A DNA stretch of 27,432 nt from UBA6821 sp044236545 (GCA_044236545.1 JBIIGI010000028.1:1-27432), one strand, 5' to 3'. Positions 7,599-16,632 are shown, counted from the first letter of the stretch. Numbers and translations: made by a program. Notes: generated by a model from the sequence alone, not told the origin.

Positions 7599-8963
7599 AT
7601 GTTCAAGAAAGTCCTGATCGCCAACCGTGGCGAAATTGCGCTCCGCATCATCCGTGCCTGCAAGGAGCTGGGAATCAGCACCGTGGCGGTCTATTCCGAG
7701 CCCGACATCGACTCGCTCCATGTCCAGCTTGCCGACGAGGCGATCTGTATCGGACCTGCAGCCGGAAGCGAGAGCTACCTGAAGATCGACCGGATCATCA
7801 GTGCAGCCGAGATCGCCGACGTCGATGCCATTCACCCGGGGTACGGCTTCCTGGCCGAGAACGCCCACTTCGCCGAGATTTGCGCCTCCTGCAACATCAC
7901 CTTCGTGGGCCCCTCTCCAGAGTCGATCCGGCTCATGGGGGACAAGAACAGTGCCCGCGAGTGCGCCAAGAAAGCCGGCGTCCCCATTTCTCCCGGCAGC
8001 GACGGTGTCGTCGAAACCGAAAAGGATGCGATCAAGGTAGCCCGCAAGATCGGCTACCCGGTCATGATCAAGGCGGTCGCCGGCGGCGGCGGCCGAGGCA
8101 TGCGCATGGCCCACAACGAGGGAAGCCTTGTCGCGGGCTACCACAGCGCCCGCATGGAGGCTGACAAGGCCTTCGGCAATCCAGACGTCTACATCGAGAA
8201 GCTGATCATCAACCCGCACCACATCGAGTTCCAGGTCTTCGGTGACAAGCACGGCAAGATCGTCCACCTCGGCGAGCGCGACTGCTCGCTGCAGCGCCGC
8301 AACCAGAAGATCCTCGAGGAGTGCCCCTCCCCACTGATGACTGAGGATCTGCGCAAGCGGATGGGAGAGTCATCCGTCCGCCTCTGCGAGACGGTCGGCT
8401 ATTACAATGCCGGAACCATCGAGTATCTCGTCGACGACGACCTGAACTTCTACTTCATGGAGATGAACACGCGAATTCAGGTGGAACATCCCGTCACCGA
8501 GGAGGTTTACGGGGTGGACCTGGTGAAGCAGCAACTGCAGGTAGCCGCAGGGGAGCACCTTTCCGATCACCTGGTGAACGCCAAGCCCCGCCTCCACTCC
8601 ATCGAGTGCCGCATCAATGCCGAGGATCCGGAAAAGAATTTCATGCCCTGCCCCGGCAAGATCGAGGCCTACTATGCACCGGGAGGACGCGGACTGCGCA
8701 TCGACTCCCACGCCTACGCCGGCTACCCGATCCCGCCCAACTACGACTCGATGATCTCGAAGATGATCGCCACGGCGTCGACACGCGAAGCCGCGATCGC
8801 ACGCATGGCGAGGGCTCTCGGCGAGTATCAGGTCATCGGCATCAAGACCACGATTCCCCTTCACCGGGCCATCATCCAGAATGCCGACTTCAAGAAAGGA
8901 AAGTATCACACCGGCTTTCTCGAGCAGTTCCTCAAGGACGGCGTTCCCGTCGTGAAGGATTAA
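7599..8963 (+). CDS. accC: Biotin carboxylase subunit of acetyl-CoA carboxylase
   Basis: AccC carboxylates the biotin on AccB using ATP and bicarbonate. The 454-residue length and unbroken motifs are normal. The N-terminal MFKKVLIANRGEIALR is followed by IHPGYGFLAEN (79-89), the ATP-grasp glycine-rich loop KAVAGGGGRGMRM (158-170), GERDCSLQRRNQK and the catalytic EMNTRIQVEHPVTE (288-301). The C-terminal biotin-carboxylase domain ends near residue 450 with no extra biotinyl or transcarboxylase domain, so this is the stand-alone bacterial subunit rather than a pyruvate or propionyl-CoA carboxylase fusion. It is directly downstream of accB. The carboxyltransferase genes accA/accD are not in the window. 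Confidence 0.97.
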   Translation: MFKKVLIANRGEIALRIIRACKELGISTVAVYSEPDIDSLHVQLADEAICIGPAAGSESYLKIDRIISAAEIADVDAIHPGYGFLAENAHFAEICASCNITFVGPSPESIRLMGDKNSARECAKKAGVPISPGSDGVVETEKDAIKVARKIGYPVMIKAVAGGGGRGMRMAHNEGSLVAGYHSARMEADKAFGNPDVYIEKLIINPHHIEFQVFGDKHGKIVHLGERDCSLQRRNQKILEECPSPLMTEDLRKRMGESSVRLCETVGYYNAGTIEYLVDDDLNFYFMEMNTRIQVEHPVTEEVYGVDLVKQQLQVAAGEHLSDHLVNAKPRLHSIECRINAEDPEKNFMPCPGKIEAYYAPGGRGLRIDSHAYAGYPIPPNYDSMISKMIATASTREAAIARMARALGEYQVIGIKTTIPLHRAIIQNADFKKGKYHTGFLEQFLKDGVPVVKD

Positions 8964-8969
8964 GGAAAA

Positions 8970-9629
8970 ATGCCGGATACGGAATCCGGGACACCATTGA
9001 TGACAACACCCCTCTCGGAGTGCCGCCTCTACGGGATCCTCGACACCGGCTATGTCGCGCCCTCGGCTATGGAGGCCATGGCACGCTCACTGATTTCCGG
9101 CGGGATCGATATCCTGCAATTACGCGCCAAGAAATCCTCCAAGGAGGAGATCCGCGCCATGGCTTCCGCACTGGCTCCCCTCTGCAAGAGCGAAGGCATC
9201 CCCTTTATTCTGAACGACCATCCCGATCTCGTCGCCGAGACCGGGGCCACCGGAGCACACATCGGGCAGGATGATTGCTCCGTTGAGGAGGCCCGCCGCA
9301 TGGCAGGGCCGGATGCCTTGATCGGAAAATCCACCCATTCGCTGAAACAAGCCGTTGCCACGGCCGCAGAGAAGCCCGATTACCTCGGCTTCGGCCCTCT
9401 CTTCCCCACCCCGACCAAACCGAGCTACTCGCCGATCGGGACCACGGAAATCCTGGAAGTCCACTGCCTCGTGAACCTCCCCGTGTTCTGCATCGGAGGT
9501 ATCAAGCTGGTCAATCTTCAGGAGGTGATCCGGGCGGGGGCACAGCGGGTTGTTCTGGTCTCGGACCTGCTACTGGCCGCTAATCCCACACAGCGGTCAG
9601 CGGCCTGCAGGGCAATCCTGAATCCCTGA
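8970..9629 (+). CDS. thiE: Thiamine phosphate synthase
   Basis: ThiE couples the HMP-pyrophosphate and thiazole-phosphate moieties to form thiamine monophosphate. The 219-residue TIM-barrel protein carries QLRAK (50-54), NDHPDLV (82-88), AHIGQDD (96-102), GKSTHS (119-124), GPLFPTPTKP (142-151) and the phosphate-binding GGI (176-178). Near the end, VLVSDLL stands where VVSAI is usual. It begins 6 bp after the accC stop; an AAGGA sits only 3 nt before ATG 8970, and ATG 9000 is a possible alternative that trims 10 poorly conserved residues. Its position after accC suggests co-transcription. The TenI-type paralogue is possible but less likely, since all synthase motifs are present. Confidence 0.9.
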   Translation: MPDTESGTPLMTTPLSECRLYGILDTGYVAPSAMEAMARSLISGGIDILQLRAKKSSKEEIRAMASALAPLCKSEGIPFILNDHPDLVAETGATGAHIGQDDCSVEEARRMAGPDALIGKSTHSLKQAVATAAEKPDYLGFGPLFPTPTKPSYSPIGTTEILEVHCLVNLPVFCIGGIKLVNLQEVIRAGAQRVVLVSDLLLAANPTQRSAACRAILNP

Positions 9630-9633
9630 CCCA

Positions 9634-10692
9634 GTGAGCGACACAGGAGTCATCCCCCTGCTCCGACGGCTGCAGGAGGAATGCGGGGGGGGTATTCCCT
9701 TTGAACGATTCATGCAGGAGGCCCTTTACCATCCGACGCTGGGCTATTACTCGGCAAAGATTGAGGATGTCGGGGCTCGGGGGGATTTTTCCACGTCGGC
9801 CACCCTGGGAAGTGAACTTGGCGCATCCATTGCCGCATGGATCAGTGCAAAGGCCCAAGAGGAGGGATGGCGCACAATCCCAGTGATCGAGGTCGGGGCT
9901 GGAAACGGCTCCCTCGCCAAGACCATCCTGAGACATCTCGGCTGGAGAACGCGCTTCTTTACACGATACAGCATCGTCGAGACCTCCCCCGCGCTCCGGA
10001 AACTCCAGCAGAAGAAACTCCGGTTCCACGGGATTCACTGGCACTCCTCCGTTCAGGAGGCCCTGCGTCAGAGTTCGGGGCGCGCCCTGATCTTCAGTAA
10101 CGAGCTTGTGGATGCCTTCCCCTGCCGGCTCTTTGAACGTGGGGATCAAGGCTGGAAGGAAGTGGGAGTGAGGATTTCCGACGACGGCTCGCTTTCCGAG
10201 ACACTTCTACCCAATCTGGCCTCTGAACCGTGGTTCCTCACGTTCGACCATCTTCCGGTAGGTCAGCGGATCGAGCGCCACGACAGCTACCGCCGCTGGC
10301 TGGAAGAATGGAGCCCATTCTGGAAGGAGGGCTCACTGCTCACGGTCGACTACGGGGAGATATCCGGTTGCCTTTATCAACGTCACCCCCGCGGCTCTCT
10401 CCGGGCCTATTGGAAGCATCAACTCCTCACCGGCCGCGATCTCTATGCCCGCTTCGGGAAGCAGGATCTGACTGCAGATGTGAGTTTCAGTGACCTGATC
10501 TCATGGGGGGGAGCGCTCGGATGGCATGCCCTCCCTCTGGTCACTCAACGGGAGTTCACGGAGAAATGGGTTCCGGGAAAAAACCGCGGGGACTGCAGTG
10601 ATGGACTTTACTCGCCCGGTGATGCTGGGGATTTCTTCATGGTCCTGGAACAGACCCCAAACCGTGCGGGTATTAGTTACCGGTGGGGCTGA
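9634..10692 (+). CDS. MidA/NDUFAF7-type SAM-dependent methyltransferase
   Basis: A class I methyltransferase of the family that includes mitochondrial NDUFAF7/MidA, which methylates an arginine of a complex I subunit. The bacterial substrate is not known from this sequence. Diagnostic segments are IPFERFMQEALYHPTLGYY (21-39), GDFSTSATLG (50-59), the SAM-binding EVGAGNGSLA (86-95) and SNELVDAFP (155-163). The 352-residue length suits the family. The start is GTG 9634, four bases after the thiE stop. It is the last gene of the accB run. Its final 20 bp overlap the 3' end of lptD on the opposite strand. Confidence 0.9.
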   Translation: MSDTGVIPLLRRLQEECGGGIPFERFMQEALYHPTLGYYSAKIEDVGARGDFSTSATLGSELGASIAAWISAKAQEEGWRTIPVIEVGAGNGSLAKTILRHLGWRTRFFTRYSIVETSPALRKLQQKKLRFHGIHWHSSVQEALRQSSGRALIFSNELVDAFPCRLFERGDQGWKEVGVRISDDGSLSETLLPNLASEPWFLTFDHLPVGQRIERHDSYRRWLEEWSPFWKEGSLLTVDYGEISGCLYQRHPRGSLRAYWKHQLLTGRDLYARFGKQDLTADVSFSDLISWGGALGWHALPLVTQREFTEKWVPGKNRGDCSDGLYSPGDAGDFFMVLEQTPNRAGISYRWG

Positions 10693-13045
10693 TCGGACTT
10701 GATCCGGCCTGCTGGGCTCCGCTGAAGGCGATCGGCAGGGTCACCTGCGGGAGATCCTTGAGCGTGAAGGTGATCAGAAGGCCGTACTGATTCTGTCCCG
10801 ACTGCGTTGCCGTGCCCTGGTTTGCCCTCACTTCGCCTCCGAACGAGAAGATCCAACTGGAGAGATCACGATGGATCATGTAACGCTGGTAGATCAGGGC
10901 GCTTCCCCCACTGGGGCTGTTGTCCGACGCTTGGTTGTAGATCGCTTGGGCGCCCAGCGACCAATGGTCGTTCACCCTCCAATAAGCGTTGAAAGGATAC
11001 TGGTTGTCATTCTCAGCGCCGTTGTAGTTGTCGATGTAGCGGGTGCCTAGCCCGAAGCTGAAATTCCGCGTCGGCATGACATACAGGTCGGTGTTCAACT
11101 CGGTGAATCCGTCGGTGGTCATGGGAACCTGGGAGCCGACACGAAGATTCAACCAACTCATCGGGGCGAAGGTGATGCGGTTGTTGAGGTTGGATACCGG
11201 CCCGTTGAAGTAGGGATTGATCCCGTTCACATCGGCGAAGCTATCGAGGAAAAACCAGTCGAAGGTGTCTCCGTCCCGTCGGGTCTGGAGGCGGTTTCGG
11301 AAACCAAGACGCCAGATCGCCCAGGTGTCAATCGCATCAATGGCCGCGAACTGCGGAAAGTCGAGGGGTTCCAACTGGGTCGAGCTCGGCTGGTATCCCG
11401 AACGGGTCGAGGCGTTGGGGTTGTTCGGAAGCAGACGGTCGAACTGGAGCACTTGGTTCACGTTGGGTCCGCCGGCGTAGACAGCGGAAAGATTGCTGTA
11501 GGGCTGGAAGACGTGACGCAAGCCGTCGAGTCCGAGCCAACGAGCCTGCATTCCCTCGAAGCTGCGCGAGATTTTGAAGGAGTTCTCCAGTCCGGCATTG
11601 AGGATCGGGCGGATGGTGTTGCCGGTGGTGACAAGGGAGTTGCCGACCGGAATGTTCGTGTTGCCGTTGGTGTTTCCATTGGCTGTGTAGGCGTAAGGGA
11701 AGGGATTGATGACCCCGTCGGCCCCCTGGAAATAGCCACCCTGGCTGTAGAAGGTGCCTCGAATGCCTACCTTTGGAACGGTGGAAAGCCATCCCCAAAG
11801 GGTCTGTGGAAGGCTGAGTTGATGAAGTGTGTCGAAGCGGGTTGCACCGTAGTCGGTGCCGTAGGAGTCCGCGGCAAAATTGCGGTTGAGTTGACCAAGA
11901 GCGGTGGTGCCGTCGTAGAACACGGGAAGACCGAAGAGAGGCTCCTGCTTGAAGTCGAACGCGGCCTCCGGCTTGCGCTCGGTGGTCTCCTGGAAGCTGT
12001 TCATCTGCCAGCGGGTCACCAGCGACAGGGAATAGACATCATCGAGCTTGGTCAGGGTGACGTTGTTGTCGGGTTGGGGATTGGTGCGATTCTCGGCGGG
12101 ATAGAAATCCTGCATGAAATCGCGGTCGCTCAGTTTATTGATGTCGAAGGTGGCGTAGACGTCATCGGTCAGGAAGAGCTTCTGCTTGTAGCTGATGCGG
12201 TAGCGGTTCTGGGAGTCCTGTTCGGGCAACTCCCCGGGACCACCCACTTTCTGTGAGGGCTTGATGTCATTCGCATAGTAGGAGACGAACTGACCCACAC
12301 TGCGGTCGTTCTTGCCGAACTTCAACCTGGCATCAAAGCCGGCCGCATAGCCACGTTCCGTCCTGTAATCCTGTCGGATGGTCGCCAGGAAGTTATCCCC
12401 CGTACCCAGTGGAAAGGTGTAGGAGGTGAGGAGGTAGCCGCCCCAGTTGGAATCGTAACCGGGAGAGAATTGAAACCCCTGATTGTTCAGGTTGGAGTAG
12501 GCGTAGGGGAGCCAGAAGACAGGCACCTTGCCCACGTAGAGCGTTGAATTAAGGAGGATGACACGGTCGTTGGTGTAGAAGCGGATTGTCCTGGCCCGGA
12601 CATGCCAGTCCGGCATGGAGGAATCCGAGGTGGTCAGGTCCGAGTCGCGCAGGCGGAATTCCCTGGTGCCGAAAGCCGTCGCCGAAAGGGAACGGAACTT
12701 GAGCGGATAATGTCCTCCCTCGAACTCAAGGGACCTCATCTGCTTGGTCTCAAGATTATAAAAGGCCCTCTGGCCGTTGAAAAGCGTGTCGCCGCTGTAG
12801 ACGCGGACATTTCCTACAAGGAGCACGTCGCGGGTATCGGGATTGTACTCGGCATGATCGGCGTAAATGGAGATCCCGCCGTAATGGATCTGAACGTTGT
12901 TATCGGCCACCGCCATGCCGTTTTCGAAACGAGTATCACCATCCGCCGTGATTTCCACGGGCTTGTCGCCGAAGCTTCCGAACTGGGCGCGGGAGACCCC
13001 TCCCAAAGAGAGCATCAGGGTCATGAACAGAAGGAAACGGCGCAT
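10673..13045 (-). CDS. lptD: LPS-assembly outer membrane protein LptD
   Basis: LptD is the outer-membrane barrel that inserts LPS into the outer leaflet, with LptE as its plug. A signal peptide covers about residues 1-20 (ending SRA). An OstA/LptA-like periplasmic domain follows (from about KPVEITADGDTRFENG to NLETKQMRS), then the LptD region with KVPVFWLPYAYSNLNNQGFQFSPGY and many alternating beta-strand segments to the C-terminus. At 790 residues the length is typical. I see no cysteine anywhere in the protein, so the disulfides needed for E. coli LptD maturation cannot form. ATG 13045 was preferred over the adjacent GTG 13048. An LptE-like gene lies about 11 kb away in this window. Confidence 0.95.
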   Translation of the reverse strand: MRRFLLFMTLMLSLGGVSRAQFGSFGDKPVEITADGDTRFENGMAVADNNVQIHYGGISIYADHAEYNPDTRDVLLVGNVRVYSGDTLFNGQRAFYNLETKQMRSLEFEGGHYPLKFRSLSATAFGTREFRLRDSDLTTSDSSMPDWHVRARTIRFYTNDRVILLNSTLYVGKVPVFWLPYAYSNLNNQGFQFSPGYDSNWGGYLLTSYTFPLGTGDNFLATIRQDYRTERGYAAGFDARLKFGKNDRSVGQFVSYYANDIKPSQKVGGPGELPEQDSQNRYRISYKQKLFLTDDVYATFDINKLSDRDFMQDFYPAENRTNPQPDNNVTLTKLDDVYSLSLVTRWQMNSFQETTERKPEAAFDFKQEPLFGLPVFYDGTTALGQLNRNFAADSYGTDYGATRFDTLHQLSLPQTLWGWLSTVPKVGIRGTFYSQGGYFQGADGVINPFPYAYTANGNTNGNTNIPVGNSLVTTGNTIRPILNAGLENSFKISRSFEGMQARWLGLDGLRHVFQPYSNLSAVYAGGPNVNQVLQFDRLLPNNPNASTRSGYQPSSTQLEPLDFPQFAAIDAIDTWAIWRLGFRNRLQTRRDGDTFDWFFLDSFADVNGINPYFNGPVSNLNNRITFAPMSWLNLRVGSQVPMTTDGFTELNTDLYVMPTRNFSFGLGTRYIDNYNGAENDNQYPFNAYWRVNDHWSLGAQAIYNQASDNSPSGGSALIYQRYMIHRDLSSWIFSFGGEVRANQGTATQSGQNQYGLLITFTLKDLPQVTLPIAFSGAQQAGSSPISPTGN

Positions 13046-13060
13046 CACAAGTGGTGTTCT

Positions 13061-13088
13061 AGGCTAGGGTGAGCCCCCCCCCGTTCAA
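13061..13088 (-). promoter_or_regulatory. Possible lptD promoter with a nine-G tract in its spacer
   Basis: On the minus strand, TTGAAC (13088-13083, 4/6 to TTGACA) is followed at once by nine G (13082-13074) and then, 16 bp from the -35, by TAGCCT (13066-13061, weak). The homopolymer is certain; the promoter hexamers are a weak match. Confidence 0.2.
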
Positions 13089-13150
13089 GGAGAAAATCGG
13101 CGGCCTTGAGGGGCTCCGGGTGCGATCGGCGGGTCTTGACGGCGCCGGAA

Positions 13151-13178
13151 GCAAAGTGCCGCGGCGGGCCTACTTTGC
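13151..13178 (-). terminator. Hairpin at the phoU stop, possible pst operon terminator
   Basis: GCAAAGT (13151-13157) and ACTTTGC (13172-13178) are perfect inverted repeats around a GC-rich 14-nt loop, and the phoU stop codon lies inside. There is no T-run after it on the minus strand, so its role as an intrinsic terminator is uncertain. Confidence 0.3.
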
Positions 13179-13853
13179 GAGATGCCTGATATCCTCGGCC
13201 CGGACCGCAAAGACGATATCCTCGGCAACGTTGGTGGAATGGTCGCCGATCCGCTCGAGGCAACGGCTGATGAAGATGAGGTTGAGATAGGTCGGCAGGT
13301 TGGCCGAATCATCCTGCATCCGGTTGATCAGCTTGTCCGTGAGTTCCCGATTCATCACATCGAGAGCCTTGTCACGGGCCTTGAGTTCCAGCGCCAGAAC
13401 GGCATTGCGCTCCGCAAAGGCCCTCACCGCATCGTTGAACATGGAGAACGTGTGCTTCACGAGAGGATCAAGAAAATGGAGTTCCGGCACCTCGGGGTGC
13501 TCGTTGATCTTGCGGGCACGACGCGCAATGTTGACAGCCTGGTCGGCGATCCGCTCGATATTGGCCCCGATCTTGATCGAGGAAATGACATCCCTCAGAT
13601 CGGTGGCGACAGGCTGGTAGCGGCTCATCACCTCGATCCCCTCGCGGTCCACCTGCATCTCCAGGATGTCGATCTCCTCGTCATCGGCGATCGAGTTATT
13701 GCACCAGTCGTCATCGCGCTCCATCAGCCCCTTGATGGCATTTTGCAGATTACGTTGGGTGAGACTCGACATCATCAGGACACAGCCCCGGAGATGGTCG
13801 AGGGCCGTTGTGAAATTACTCAGTGTGTGTGGGCGGGGTGGTTCAGTATGCAT
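13170..13853 (-). CDS. phoU: Phosphate signalling/transport accessory protein PhoU
   Basis: PhoU is a cytoplasmic helical protein that restrains phosphate uptake through PstSCAB and the Pho two-component system. The 227-residue sequence has the two repeated three-helix PhoU domains. The paired metal-binding E/DxxxD-type signatures are visible in ADDEEIDILEMQVD, GANIERIADQAVNIAR and SRCLERIGDHSTNVAEDI. ATG 13853 gives a usual N-terminus after a short Pro-rich lead. It lies 14 bp after pstB as the last gene of pstS-pstC-pstA-pstB-phoU. No phoR/phoB genes are in the window, so the regulator must lie elsewhere. Confidence 0.96.
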   Translation of the reverse strand: MHTEPPRPHTLSNFTTALDHLRGCVLMMSSLTQRNLQNAIKGLMERDDDWCNNSIADDEEIDILEMQVDREGIEVMSRYQPVATDLRDVISSIKIGANIERIADQAVNIARRARKINEHPEVPELHFLDPLVKHTFSMFNDAVRAFAERNAVLALELKARDKALDVMNRELTDKLINRMQDDSANLPTYLNLIFISRCLERIGDHSTNVAEDIVFAVRAEDIRHLAK

Positions 13854-13867
13854 GGGAAGGGTGCGTA

Positions 13868-14707
13868 TCAGCCGAATCGGCCGGTGATGTAATCCTCGGT
13901 CTGTTGGCTGGAGGGGTTGGTGAAGATCTTGCGGGTGGCGTCGAACTCAATGAGTTTTCCGAGGTAGAAGAATGCAGTGAGCTCGGAGACGCGGTTTGCC
14001 TGCTGCATGTTGTGGGTGACAATGATGATGGTGAAATCCCTTTTGAGCTCCATGATGAGCTCCTCAACCTTTGCGGTGGCGATCGGGTCGAGCGCTGAGC
14101 AGGGCTCGTCCATGAGAAGGATTTCCGGGCGGTTGGCCACGGCGCGCGCTATGCAAAGTCTCTGCATCTGACCTCCGGAAAGACCGAGCGCGCTTTCGTG
14201 CAAGCGGTCTTTGACCTCCTCCCAGAGGGCGGCTGAGCGGAGGCATCGCTCGACGGTCTCATCAAGCAGCGAACGGTTGTTCTGCCCGGCGATGCGGAGA
14301 GGGTAGACGATGTTCTCGTAGATTGACTTGGGGAACGGATTCGACTTCTGGAAGACCATGCCGATACGCCGTCTCAACGAGATGACCTCCACGGAGGGAT
14401 CGTAGATGCTCATGCCGTGGATGGTGATGTCCCCCTCGTGCCGGACGCCGGGGATGAGCTCGTTCATCCGGTTAAAGTTCCGCAGGAGGGTCGACTTGCC
14501 GCATCCCGAGGGACCGATGAAGGAAGTCACCCTGCGCGAAGGGATCTCGAGGTTGATGCCGTGGAGGGCCTGTTTTTTCCCGTAGTAAAAATTGAAGTCC
14601 GCCACCCTGATGAAGTTGGCCTCCCCGGCATCAAATTCATTGCTCAGACCGAGCAGTGAATCCGGTGCGGGATGGGATCGCTGGGAGGCGTGTTCTTCGG
14701 CGGACAT
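13868..14707 (-). CDS. pstB: Phosphate ABC transporter ATP-binding protein
   Basis: PstB is the ATPase that powers high-affinity phosphate import through PstC/PstA. From this start (279 residues), Walker A GPSGCGKST is at 65-73, the Q-loop is GMVFQKSNPFPKSIYENI, the ABC signature LSGGQMQRL is at 176-184, Walker B ILLMDEP is at 196-202, and the switch His is in IVTHNMQQANR. The PFPKSIYENI and MDEPCSALDP patterns are typical of PstB rather than other ABC ATPases. ATG 14707 leaves 18 nt after the pstA stop. The in-frame GTG 14722 would add five residues and leave 3 nt; neither has a clear ribosome site, and both fall in a poorly conserved leader. Confidence 0.97.
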   Translation of the reverse strand: MSAEEHASQRSHPAPDSLLGLSNEFDAGEANFIRVADFNFYYGKKQALHGINLEIPSRRVTSFIGPSGCGKSTLLRNFNRMNELIPGVRHEGDITIHGMSIYDPSVEVISLRRRIGMVFQKSNPFPKSIYENIVYPLRIAGQNNRSLLDETVERCLRSAALWEEVKDRLHESALGLSGGQMQRLCIARAVANRPEILLMDEPCSALDPIATAKVEELIMELKRDFTIIIVTHNMQQANRVSELTAFFYLGKLIEFDATRKIFTNPSSQQTEDYITGRFG

Positions 14708-14725
14708 GGCTTCGGCATTCACTGA

Positions 14726-15625
14726 TTATCTGTGCTTGGGGCTGAAGATGAGCTGGGCAAAGACGTTGGTCATGGTCACCAAGGCCGCCAGGACCAGGGA
14801 GGCTGCCCAGGCCATTTGCTTGTGATATTCGTTCGGAAGCGAGGCAAAATTGTAAATCAGGACGGAAAGCGATGCCGTGGGTTCCATCAGCGAATGAATC
14901 CAGTTCTGGCTGAAGAGGGCGGTGAAGAGGACCGGTGCGGTTTCGCCCGCCGCACGGGCCACCGCCAGCATGATTCCGGTCATGATGGCCGGAAGGGACT
15001 CGGGCAGCACGATTCTCCAGATTGTCTGGAACGGGGTGGCCCCGAGTCCCAGAGAGGCTTCGCGGTATGCCGTGGGTACGCCGAGAAGGGCCTGCTCCGA
15101 AGTCAGCAGGATTGTGGGAAGAATCAGGATGGCTAGGGCGATCCCACCCGCGAGGGCGGAGAACTTCCCCATGGTCATGACCACTGCGGCGAAGGCGAAG
15201 ACGCCGCAGATGATGGAGGGGATGCCGGTCAGTAACTTGGCGACGAATCGCACTGCGGCGGCCAACCGGGAAGCGGTCCGCGAGGTGGAGGAGTACTCAT
15301 TGATGAAGAGCGCCGAGAGGATGCCGAAGGGCACCGCCAGCACGAGCGAGATACCGACCATGATGAGCGTCCCGAGGATGGCATTGCCGAAGCCCCCTCC
15401 CGTGAGGCCTGGAGCGGGAGGGAGTTGCGTGAAGAGATCGGCCCCCAGCAACGGCATCCCCTTGCCCACCACGAGGATCACGATGGAGAAGAGCGGCAGA
15501 AGGGTCAGCAGGGAAAGGGCAAGGCAGAGGCCCGTAAGGAGTCGGTTTCGCGTCAACCGGAACACCGAGGTTTGTTTTCCTGCATCAGAGAAGAAGCTGT
15601 TGCGCGGTTGTTGAAGCGAAGGCAT
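14726..15625 (-). CDS. pstA: Phosphate ABC transporter permease PstA
   Basis: One of the two inner-membrane permeases of the PstSCAB importer. From ATG 15625 the protein has 299 residues and about six hydrophobic membrane segments (first about 28-53, last about 271-293). The EAA coupling loop that contacts PstB is YREASLGLGATPFQTI (187-202). AVARAAGETAPVLFTALF is the family signature near the fifth segment. The reading frame is open upstream to 15742, but that part overlaps the end of pstC and is Arg/Ser-rich, so it was excluded. The chosen start leaves 19 nt after the pstC stop. Confidence 0.96.
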   Translation of the reverse strand: MPSLQQPRNSFFSDAGKQTSVFRLTRNRLLTGLCLALSLLTLLPLFSIVILVVGKGMPLLGADLFTQLPPAPGLTGGGFGNAILGTLIMVGISLVLAVPFGILSALFINEYSSTSRTASRLAAAVRFVAKLLTGIPSIICGVFAFAAVVMTMGKFSALAGGIALAILILPTILLTSEQALLGVPTAYREASLGLGATPFQTIWRIVLPESLPAIMTGIMLAVARAAGETAPVLFTALFSQNWIHSLMEPTASLSVLIYNFASLPNEYHKQMAWAASLVLAALVTMTNVFAQLIFSPKHR

Positions 15626-15644
15626 GGATGCGTGTGACTGTTTC

Positions 15645-16589
15645 TCAGCGGATTCCCGCAGTCGAGCGCTGTGTGCGGCGGAGCACAACCTCTCCGATGA
15701 TGTTGACTCCCAGCGTGAGGATGACCAGGAGGGCCGCCGCATACATCAGAGCGCTGATCTGGATCCCCTCGGCCTCCGCGAACTGGTTGACAAGCAGCGC
15801 TGAGAGGGTGTTGGAGGGGGAAAGGAGTGACCAGGAGAGGCGCTGGCTGTTGCCGATGAGCATGGCAACCGCCATGGTCTCCCCCATTGCCCTGCCGAAG
15901 CCGAGAATGGTCGAGGCGATGATGCCGGGCGCGGCGGTCGGAAGGATCACGCCGAGAATGGTCTCCCACCGGGTGGCCCCCAGGGCATATGCCCCCTCGC
16001 GTAGGCTCGGGGGAACGGCCACGAGCGACGAGCGGGAGATGGCCGTGATTGTCGGCAGGACCATCAGGGCAAGCACGATGCTCGCGGTGAGCAGGCTGTT
16101 TCCGTAGGCGGGCCCCTGAAAGATGGGGATGAATCCAAGCTTCGCGCTCAGCATGGCACCGTAATGCTGGACCAGGGGAACAATCACAACGATTCCCCAG
16201 AGCCCGTAGACAACGCTCGGAATGGCGGCAAGCAGTTCAACCAGAAAGCGGATCGTCTGCCGGACCCAGACTGGCAGAAAATCCTCACTGAGAAAAAGAG
16301 CGATGGCCAGACCGAGCGGAAGGGCCAGAAGCAGGGCAAGCAGACTGCTGGATGCGGTTCCGATGAGCACCGGAAGGACGCCGAAGACCCCTCGGTTCGG
16401 ACTCCACTGGACTCCGGAGATGAATCCGAATCCGAATTGACGGATCGCTGGAAACGCCTGGTAAAAGATGACTCCGATGAGGGATGCCATCAACAGGATC
16501 ACCAGCAAGGAGGCGACGAAGGAGGCGAACCGGAAGATGTCCGGTCGCCGACGGTACTCACGGGCTATCGGGGAAGCGGTCTTGGCCAT
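15645..16589 (-). CDS. pstC: Phosphate ABC transporter permease PstC
   Basis: The second permease of the phosphate importer, 314 residues from ATG 16589. The first membrane segment follows RRRPDIFRF. PstC hallmarks are FGVLPVLIGTASSSLLALLL, AIPSVVYGLWGI, the EAA loop LREGAYALGATRWETI and GFGRAMGETMAVAMLIGN. The frame is open upstream to 16673, but that would overlap the end of pstS and add an unrelated basic leader, so the shorter start, 43 nt after the pstS stop, is preferred. It sits in the standard order between pstS and pstA. Confidence 0.96.
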   Translation of the reverse strand: MAKTASPIAREYRRRPDIFRFASFVASLLVILLMASLIGVIFYQAFPAIRQFGFGFISGVQWSPNRGVFGVLPVLIGTASSSLLALLLALPLGLAIALFLSEDFLPVWVRQTIRFLVELLAAIPSVVYGLWGIVVIVPLVQHYGAMLSAKLGFIPIFQGPAYGNSLLTASIVLALMVLPTITAISRSSLVAVPPSLREGAYALGATRWETILGVILPTAAPGIIASTILGFGRAMGETMAVAMLIGNSQRLSWSLLSPSNTLSALLVNQFAEAEGIQISALMYAAALLVILTLGVNIIGEVVLRRTQRSTAGIR

Positions 16590-16632
16590 CTGCGTTGGTC
16601 CGCCCACGGGTGAAGCTTCCTCAGATGCCGGT

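Noticed and set aside
8964..8999. TPP riboswitch or separate promoter before thiE
   Set aside because: Only 6 bp separate accC from thiE, too little for a riboswitch; thiE appears to be read from the accB transcript.
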